Assembly (NCBI GenBank): GCA_036250225.1
Contig: JAPZLL010000002.1
Span: 930,001-994,000 of the forward strand
Origin: Cercophora sp. LCS_1
Lineage: Eukaryota; Ascomycota; Sordariomycetes; Sordariales; Lasiosphaeriaceae
Direction of reading: 5' to 3'
Length of the DNA: 64,000 nt
Part shown: positions 55,860 through 64,000 of the stretch, piece after piece
Position numbering within the stretch: the stretch's first letter is position 1
Layout: each line of letters opens with the position of its first letter
Position numbers and translations under genes: made by a program
The notes under the pieces: model-generated
Database searches by the model: none
Seen by the model: only the letters and a program-made list of their open reading frames with translations
What the model was told of the DNA's origin: nothing

Positions 55860-58800
55860 TGCTTAAATGCGCCCCTGGCGCTTGCCAACGTTCCTAGAGG
55901 GATCATCGTCATCCACGGACGCTCCCATCTCATCCCCGTCTCTTTGTGCTCCGCAACTGTGCTCACATGACGAAGGTGCCAATTGCCCCAGCCCACGCAC
56001 GCTCGTTCCACAACAGCATATGATCCCAATGCTAGCGGGGCGCGGGGTCGGTGATTGGGTTTTGTTGACAAGGGCTGAAGGGCCGGCCTGTCTGGAGAAC
56101 GGGCGCGGCACGTGGGGTGACAATTGGACAATTGGTAAAAAGCAATGGCAAGCGAAAAGCTAATGCCTCCGCTATCCGCGCTGCCCGCGGCTTTTGTGAA
56201 ATGCGAAGCGTAGTCGGGCTGTGAGGGTGTCGGATGCAAAACACGACAAAAAACGACATTCCAGGGGTCAATCGATAGAGAATAACATCAGAAGACGTTT
56301 GATATCCGGGGAAGTGGAGTCCAAGGAGGCTCTGTGTGCATGCTTGCACTTTGAACCCGGCAGGGCGCCCAACTCTCGGGTCTCGGGCGCAGTTGATTGG
56401 CCCCTCCGGAAGACCTCGAGGATATACCGGAAGCTATCACTGACAGTCAGTCGACCCAGTGCCGGCGCCTAGGTGGGTGTGGGGCGCGGGGAAGGCCGCT
56501 TGGTGCAACGCAGCCCGGCCGAGATCTCTTTCGGTCCTGTCGCACCACGGCCGGGTGAGTGCCACAAGCACGGGTTGGCTGAGGTGTATTTCCCGGCTTT
56601 TCTTCAGCTCCAGTGATTTCTGTGCTGGCGGCAAAACCGAAGCTAGCCGCGCCACTTCCTGACCACCCCATCCACCACATGAGAGCAATCTCTGCCCAAC
56701 ACATGTGAGCTTGACTCACGGCAGCTTCACTCACGGCAGCTTGACCTGTTCGGATTATCTCAATTTTCCGCGTGCAAGCACCATCCCACGACACTCGGCA
56801 CAGAAGGTCGACTGGATGGAGTTTACCAGTCCATGTCCAGGTCCGGCTGCTTACGCTTGAATATCGAGAGCCAACAACACCATGAAGGTATGACGGCCAA
56901 CAAAGACTGGAAACAAACAGGGAAATGTCGGCGACTCTGACCGCATGCTCCGTCGCATCAACAATAGCAAGCCTGGAGCTGCACCTCTGCCTTCCCCGAC
57001 ACTGCGAGACTTCAGCCGGGGGGAGAGCCCGCAGCGGCCCGCGCCTAGGGATGCAAAAGAAAGTGACAAGAGACATCGGGGCTGCTGCGGGCGCGGTGCC
57101 CGTCCTTCGAGCCATATGTCGGTTATTGACAAGCCGGTCTGTTTGCGGGATAGCACACGGATGGCTTGTGGTTTCATGGGCCCTGAATGGCTGTCCAGGA
57201 AGGGCATCGGGAGTCGGGAGTTAGCATCCGCAGCTAGTTGGTTACGTTGGCATGCTCCCTGAACGTGGCATGTTTCGGCAGCGGCACATCAGGGCCGCGG
57301 CGTCGGTGGCTTGTATTGTACCCAGGAACATCGAGATACTTTTCCTGTATCAACACTGGACCTGGCAATCCCCTTGCCACCCGGTCTCGCCAGCCGGGGA
57401 CGGGCAGGAAATAACGCAGAAAGAGGGGGGGAGCCACTTTTGCCAATATCACGACGAAGCATGGACTTGGTTTGTTGGTGATATCGACGCCTGGTACCGT
57501 GTTCTAGGAGAGGGTGGGTGCGCCCATGTTGTGGCATCGTCCACGCTAGAGAGGGGGTGGCTGTTGGGAGAAGACTGACCGGCCTCGACACCAAAACAAG
57601 GCAGTTGACGGGGAGGAGTTGCCTGAGGCCTCGGTTCAATGCTCCATGGCCGATGACTCGGTGGGTCAACCGTCGTCTTAGCCATTGTTTAGCACCTCCC
57701 GGGGAGGCAAGCCGGTTTCCGTCCCCCAAGCGAGTTCTCATGCTAGGTGGTTTGTCAGTGATAGAGAAACGATGGGTCCAGACGACGCCACGCAGGTAAC
57801 TATTCCACCGAGCATGGTCTTACTTCATGCACCCGGCGACCGGTGACTTGATGTGGCCCCTACTGAAGCCATTTTACCGAGGCAGTGGTTCTGGCGCTTA
57901 CGAAAATTTCCCCTGGCGCTGTGATAGGTCAAGCTGTCGCCTCTGTCACAGACACAATCGCGAGAGACGCGGATTCTGAATGCGCACCCCTCGCTTTTCC
58001 AGCTAGCAGCTCGGGCATAGCTGTGTGTCGGCGCCTGCCCTCATCAAGCGGCTCGTCTGTCAGTATCCTAGCTCCTAGCTAGCCGCAGGGCGTAAAGGGT
58101 GACCTTTCCGAGACCGGTATCATTATTCTCGCCAGCTCGCCATGCAGGTGGGCGTGAGCATCTCTAGACAAGGTGGAAACCAGGTCAGGTTAGTACCGGT
58201 GTTCTGTTGCGGGCAGAAGGGCCGGACTTTGCGTGAAATCACACTCCATGACCTTAGCGCCAGCAACGCTCCCATCCGTTAACCACGGCTCGAGCGTTGG
58301 CGTATCTCGACTAACGATGAAAATGCCGACGAGCGCATCCCGTCGTATTTTTCCCACATTCACGGGCTAGGCCGAGAAATATACGAAAGGGAGTCCCTGT
58401 GAGAGACCAACAGTTGCCATGGTGTCCCTGTTGACCGATCGGCAAATGGAATGGGGAGGAAACTAGATGCACCGTAACGTCGACGAGATTAAGGACCTGC
58501 GGTGTTACAGAGAGACTGCGCTTCTCCTGCAAACAATTTCAGCCGATAAAGCTGACGCAGGCGCACGGCGCAGAAAAGAGCTAGTATGACGACAGGGCGG
58601 AAGCAGAGCGGAGGGTACCTAGCTCTGCTTGCTTGTCTGACGAGCGAATAGAGTTGGACTGCCTGGGAATGAAGACCGACGTTCGAGAAAGGGGGCGTGA
58701 ACGGCCGGTTGGGCTATGCACGCCGGGCCGGAAAAGTGGCCATGGCAGATTCCGGCATGCCCCATAGGGATGAAGGTCGCCGTAGCGGGCCGCCTGGCTT

Positions 58801-61157
58801 GGATTCTGGAAGAAGTGGACGAGATGCGCGGGGTTACGAGGTGACTCTAGAACACTTCAGGCAACAATCGCCCATTCTGATTTTTGCTTCGGCTGACCCC
58901 TTTTTGAAGAGATGAGAGCCAAAGTGCATCTCACGCCGAGGCCTGGCGGAACTTGGATGCGGCAGCAGAAACCTTGTGTGATTGTTGTGTCAGAGGGTGG
59001 TAGACGGTGTTGCGAAACGAATGATGTGAGAAAAAATCGGGGAAAATTAACCCAAGAGTGTCGTTCTCCCAGGTTGTTGTCGAGTGTCTTCGGCGCGGGG
59101 GACATGGTTGAGGTTGATGTGGTATGCTGCTGCGTGAATCCTCGTCGATGCGGACCAAGCTGCACGCTACCCGCTTTGTGGTGACAGGGAAACACATGCG
59201 GTCTTTGATTGGTCGAACTGTGTTAGGAGGCAGGCACAGCAAGGGCACAGGGCGACCCAGTGCGTGCCAAGCCTTTGCTGGCACTCTGGTTTGTGGGTCA
59301 GCTACCGTACCCGGGGACGGGCTTCGAGGTCAGTTTGATCCTCCTTTCCAGCAAACGGCAAAAAACATCTTCTACGAGACCGACGGATTATGTCGAAACA
59401 TTGTCATTTTCACTCATTGGCGGCATCTGCATCACAAAAACAATTAACTACAAACCAATGGCCGCTTGTTCACTGCCCGCGCATTTCCTGCCAACGGGAG
59501 CGGGCCAGCCAGTGAGAGGGCCGGGCCCAGACCCTTGACTGACGTTTGACAGTCGACGGTTGACGGATTGTGGGGACGAACGGTAGCTAACTGCCCTGTT
59601 GAACGGATGGTCTGCCCATGCAGTGTCGCCAAGGAGCCCCCGGTACCTTTGAGAGACACAGCTTGTGGGTCCTCAAACGGTTTGCCTCCCAGTCTCTGGA
59701 ACTTTGGACATCGCACTTGTGGTGCTCGCCGAATATTCCACCATCTCCCGCCTCCTCAAAGTGCGGTGCATGGTGGGCGTGAATGCCAGCGCCCCCGGCA
59801 GCATGGGAGAGCTCAACGATTCGCCGTTCTCCCAATTCTCTACTCCGGGCACGTTCGTGGGCTTTAGGATCACCCCCCTAGATATGCTCAAACGGGATCA
59901 CAGCAGTGCGACCGGCTTCTATCTTTGCGGATGGCTGTCGATCCAAAATTGCTGGCCGCTAAAAGGGCGGCCCGTCCATCAGCCTCGATTTCGCTCCCCA
60001 CTTCCATGCACCTGCGCCCTCGCCGCCGAATCCATAGACCATGGCCGCTCTGTTTTCAGAATCGAATGACTCTGAATGCTGCACTCTCTCCTGAATCGGC
60101 CATCTCAAGCAGCGGACCTTGTCTTTGCTGCCGTTGGGGTCTTGACCCCGGGGTGGTGTCCTGACCCCAGCTCTGAGAGGTCATGAACGCTGTCTCCTGC
60201 TTGCCACTCAAAAGCGTCACCTCGACTGGGTGCATCCATCGAAAACCACGCGACCACAGCACTTAAGCCTTGTCAGAAGAAAAGACTTCAACATAAGCAT
60301 TCTGTGTCGCTAGTAGGGAGGGAGTGGGGAAGGTCAGTACCTGGTTGGCTTTCTTGTTGTCCTTGAGGCCAGACGAAATCAATGGCCAGGAAACTGTTAG
60401 ACTCTGTCAGGCGATGTCTAATCGGTTCTGCGGCAAAGTTGGCCGCAGAGACAGACAAACAGTGTGCTACCGCAGGGAGTAATCGATCCCGCAATCGTTC
60501 CGCCAACTGACCGACACGGGCAAGATGGTCTTCAGCACAACAGCCAAAGCAAGGAGGAGGCACAACTACCAAGCCGGCTTCAACCTTTCTTCGTTCCCGA
60601 TCTCCCTTGGCCTAGCGGCAGCGGGCATACAAGCCCGCTCCCCACCCACACCTTCCTCTCCACCCCGCGGCCGGGGAGCAATGTGAGGTGGACGGGCCTT
60701 GCTTGCTTGAATCAGCCAACGTGGGAGGAGAGCGAACCCTCCGCGACGCTGCAAGTGATAGGCCCGATGCTCATCTAATGTTCCCCTCCCCTTGCTCGTC
60801 CACACCCCCGATCAACCCTAATGCATGTACATACACTGTGGGCTCAGGTACATTGCCGCTACCTGCTGGGCCATCTCTGCCGCAATTCCGCTGTCTGTAA
60901 TCAGAACAACGCTCGGTGGTCCTGATCGATTAGCACCAACAGTTTTTGATCCAACCTTGCCGGTCTCGCCACGCGTCTCGGGTCGCCTGTCCGCCAACAA
61001 GCATCCGGATGGCATGCATCGCCAGGAAGCTAGTGCCATCACCTGCCTTGCCATCTTCCACACGGATCAAGAGGTGGCAGCCGACGGGAGTATGCCTGTC
61101 GTAGCATCTCTTTTGTCACGGGGTCCCGTTCTAATCCAAATTCTGGAGCTCTCGAGG
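55860..61157. other. Gene-free stretch
   Basis: 5.3 kb with no gene I can support on either strand. GC is moderate and open frames are short, overlapping and without motifs. It presumably holds the upstream regulatory regions of the two flanking TATA-containing genes, which point away from each other. Confidence 0.4.
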
Positions 61158-61163
61158 TATAAA
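61158..61163 (+). promoter_or_regulatory. TATA box of the small Cys-rich gene
   Basis: GTATAAAGGC, followed 20-50 nt later by TTCTCTGACTTCAACACC and CCTCCTCCGTCGCC, a typical transcription start and leader. The ATG at 61392 would have a leader of about 200 nt. Confidence 0.65.
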
Positions 61164-61391
61164 GGCTTCCCTTGAACCCATTCTCTGACTTCAACACCAT
61201 CCTCCTCCGTCGCCATCGACCCAGCACAACCCGGAACAAGACAACGCCAGACATTACCCCTAGCCACTCGACAAATACTTTGCCTCCAAGACGCAACAAG
61301 ACAAGGCGTGAACCTTCCATCTTCCGCAAGCCGCAACAGTCCAACAGACAGCACGCAAGAACCCCGATACAAACCCCGGGCTTCTATCAAG

Positions 61392-61571
61392 ATGTGTACG
61401 ACATGGACATTGACATATACCGCCTGCCATCACGTCACCTACGAATTTGTGCCGTGCTCCAACTACGACTCGGTCTCACAAACGTGTAAGGCGGGCTACC
61501 TCAAAACCGGAACGCATCAACACGAGGGCCACTGCAAGGACGACTGCAGTGCAAAAACCAGGAGGAGGTAA
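61392..61571 (+). CDS. Small Cys/His-rich protein (59 residues), possibly zinc-binding
   Basis: The ATG in ATCAAGATGTG opens a 59-residue frame ending TAA at 61571. The start MCTTWTLTYTACHH is followed by YEFVPC, then C in VSQTCKAGY and GHCKDDC near the end. There are six Cys in all (positions 2, 12, 21, 32, 48, 52) plus His. The arrangement (MC, aromatic, CHH or CGH, PC, then a closing C-x-x-x-C) resembles a class of tiny intracellular fungal proteins that I know only from general pattern. There is no signal peptide, so it is not an obvious effector or hydrophobin. A possible donor (GTAAAA) at the stop would allow a longer spliced form. The TATA box upstream supports a real transcription unit. 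Confidence 0.6.
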   Translation: MCTTWTLTYTACHHVTYEFVPCSNYDSVSQTCKAGYLKTGTHQHEGHCKDDCSAKTRRR

Positions 61572-64000
61572 AAAACAACACTCACAAAATCTGCCCGTTT
61601 GAGAGCACGCGATCGGCTAACACGGGCTTTTTTTTTTTTTTCTCAAGCAAAAGACGCTAAACAGATCCTCTCTCCTCTGCCCCATATCACCTCGGGCGAC
61701 GAAAGGCTCGACGGACGATATCACGGCGGATGCAACAAATCAAGAGAGCCGTAGCATGACTCGTGAGGATGGAATGGCTATGAAAACAGGTCCGATGTCC
61801 CCGAGATACGCCTTAGCCGGGAAGGTTGTTGGAGCGATTTCCCGAGGCAATCGAGCGGCGTAGGCGGGGCCTCATGGGTATGGCCCGTCTTTTCTAGTTT
61901 CTTGGGCTGGATCCGAGGGACAGAGTTGAGCCTTGATGCGGCTTGCTTGCTTGCTTGCTTCTGTTTTCCTTGTGCGCCGTTGTATTTCTGCTTGGAGAAA
62001 GAGGGGGAATAGGGGACACATTGTTAAAGATGGAATCTATTTTTCTTGTTCATGCCTGTCAGCTTAAGGATTCGTCGTCAGCTTCATCGTTTTGACAGCC
62101 TTTGTATTTTTTTCTTCTCGATACACAACCTTGGTGTTGTTTTTTGGGCGGCCTTTCCCCCCCCCCTACCCGGGAAGCGCCCCCCTTTGTTTGGCACAAA
62201 TAGACTTGACTTATTTCGCAGTGCTCATCTTTTTTTTTTTCGTACCGTACTTTCTAGCACGTTTCCATCTCGCGGCGCAAACGTGGGTTTGGTGACACGA
62301 CAGCCGGCAACGGGGACGTGCTACGCTTCTCGTTTACCTACCTTTTTTTTTTTTTTTTTTTCCCCTCCCTTCTTTGCTAGGTTGTACGGTAGTAGGTACA
62401 TTGCGCAACACACGCGACTGCGAGGATCCGCTGCCAGTGGTGCGAGCCGGCCGGCGGCGAGAGAGAGCAACGACCTCATCGCGCTGCCCGCTGCTTGATC
62501 CGGTGATGGGGCAGAGCTACGAGCCGGCTAACCTAGCTGCTTGTGCCAACGTGCCTTGGCACACATGGCATGCCGCATGCACGATAGGGTGGATTACGAT
62601 AGGTATGCAGAAAAAGGGGGGGGAAACGGAGAGGGTGGTGTCGTTGGCCTGATTGCAAGGCTGACCGAGAATGCGGCACATCGTAGGGCTACATGGGAGG
62701 GTGACATGGAAGGGAACGATTCAATTGCGCGTGGCCCTTTGCCTTGCATTTGTGGTGTGTAAGTGTGTGTGCGTGTGGAAAAGGGCGGGGACGGGAGAGT
62801 TTTTCGAGAATGCGAGGTACTTTCTTTGGTTGGTTTTTCCTCTACCACTCCGGCAATAGCTTCCCCCCCTTTTTTTCTCAGCCTTGGTGTTCCAGGATCA
62901 TCATGGAGGGGGGTGTTTATTTTCTTTGGTGAGGATTTTGGAGTAACAATGCACCCGCCAACGCCCTGCAGCTCCCTCTGCTCGTTTACCAACCGCACAT
63001 GGGCGTACCGAACCCAAATCCGAGACGGGGATAATTCACTTTCACACATCCCGTGGGCCATGACTTTCCCTCTCTCTCTCTCTCTGCCCGCGACCTTGTT
63101 GGTTCCGGCCAACTTGCTCGGTGTGTGTGCATGTGTCACTTTGGGCCGGCGAAAACCTCGGCGGATCACAGCGGACATTTGAAATGGCTGCGTGCATGAT
63201 CTTCCTTCTCTAGGTTACGTTTCCTCCCCCCGTGGCCTGCCGTATCGCGGCCCGTGAATTGACGTCGGTCAATGTGTCCCTCTGACCGACGTTCCAATTT
63301 TCCTTGCAGTCGGTAAGGGCATCCGAGCCGTCACACTCAAGCAAGCTTTTTTGCTTGCCTTGGAGGTTTCCCATTCCCTCCCAGGCATATGGTGTGGATT
63401 CATCGTCATGATAGTGGCGCCTGTTTTTTTTTTTTTCCCCGTTGAAGCTGACGGGAAGGATTGGGCATTCGGGGTTGACTCCGGGCTCCGAGGCTGGCCG
63501 GGCTATTATCGGTTGCCGGAAGCGAGGGAAGCCCTACCTGTGCCCCAGACCAGCCTCAATCGCGCCCAACTGGCGCAAGATATCTGGACGCAAACGCCAG
63601 AGAGGATTGAGCCGGGGACGGAGTGCGGCGGCGGCGGAGCGGGAGTGGGTAGGCGAAACGGGCGTACCCGAACCGATGACGATGCCGTTGCAGGCGCATT
63701 TACCTTTTTCCCTTTTGGCGATGCCGTCATCCGCACTTGCCATTTGTAGCACGAGCCATCTGGTTGGGTGTTTGCCGATGGGAGCTTGCCGATATTATGC
63801 CCTTCTCCTCGCACGGCCGCACCATAGTTACATTTCGCTGTCGCGGTGGGGCAGCAGCGAGTGCGCAGAATTGCACATCAGTTGAGTGCGCATATTGTCG
63901 GAGATACGTAGGCCGTCCCGTCAACATTGGACGTTGGATGCAACCCGCAGGTTGAGGTTCTGAGTGACCCCCATGACCCAGGATCTGGTTGCGCGATCTT
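61572..64000. other. Gene-free 3' end of the window
   Basis: T-rich and GT-rich simple sequence (T19 at 62343-62361, T/C runs at about 62100-62240 and 63430-63440). Nothing I can support as coding on either strand. The gene to which the last 800 bases belong, if any, lies beyond the window. Confidence 0.4.
62343..62361 (+). repeat. T19 homopolymer tract
   Basis: Simple repeat in intergenic DNA, followed by CCCCTCCCTTC. Confidence 0.9.

Overview
The window reads as nuclear DNA of a filamentous ascomycete, most likely a sordariomycete close to the Sordariales. The genes are interrupted by short introns (49 to 76 bp in most cases, up to 106 bp in SSB1) with GT..AG ends and CTAAC or CTGAC-like branch sites. 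Start codons sit in CAAG/CACC-ATG contexts, leaders are pyrimidine-rich, and GC is moderately high. There are no bacterial-style operons. I assembled the exons by hand from splice signals, reading-frame continuity and family conservation.

Layout. A ribosome-biogenesis WD-repeat gene (UTP4, +) and a peptide:N-glycanase (PNG1, +) occupy the first 8 kb. A tRNA-Val(AAC) lies at 9.6 kb on the minus strand. A stretch of about 13 to 15 kb follows in which I can support no protein gene; it ends in the long, probably intron-bearing leader of a G1/S cyclin (cln-1 type, 24.8-26.0 kb). At 27-33 kb two genes of unknown function stand head to head: one has a retropepsin-like D-T-G-A motif (-), the other is a 1207-residue Pro-rich and charged protein (+). 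From 33 to 52 kb the window is gene-dense: FAB1 PI3P 5-kinase (-), an 893-residue low-complexity protein (+), a mitochondrial BolA protein (-), an ACSF3-type acyl/malonyl-CoA synthetase (+), eIF4E (-) and the ribosome-associated Hsp70 SSB1 (+). From 52 to 64 kb I can support only two small genes, each with its own TATA box: a 113-residue protein (-) and a 59-residue Cys-rich protein (+).

How the genes relate. Several neighbours are divergent and share intergenic promoters. BOL1/ACSF3 are both predicted mitochondrial and could both feed protein lipoylation. eIF4E/SSB1 both serve translation. FAB1 is paired with the 893-residue protein, and the two unknown genes at 27-33 kb share one promoter region. 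UTP4, eIF4E, SSB1 and the tRNA are growth and translation housekeeping functions. FAB1 acts at endosome and vacuole membranes, PNG1 belongs to glycoprotein quality control or polarity, and the cyclin drives G1/S.

The most interesting items are the divergent pair of unknown genes, the large gene-free blocks, the cyclin leader with possible uORFs and introns, the apparently intact PNG1 catalytic triad, and a stop-free 54-nt intron at the 3' end of FAB1.
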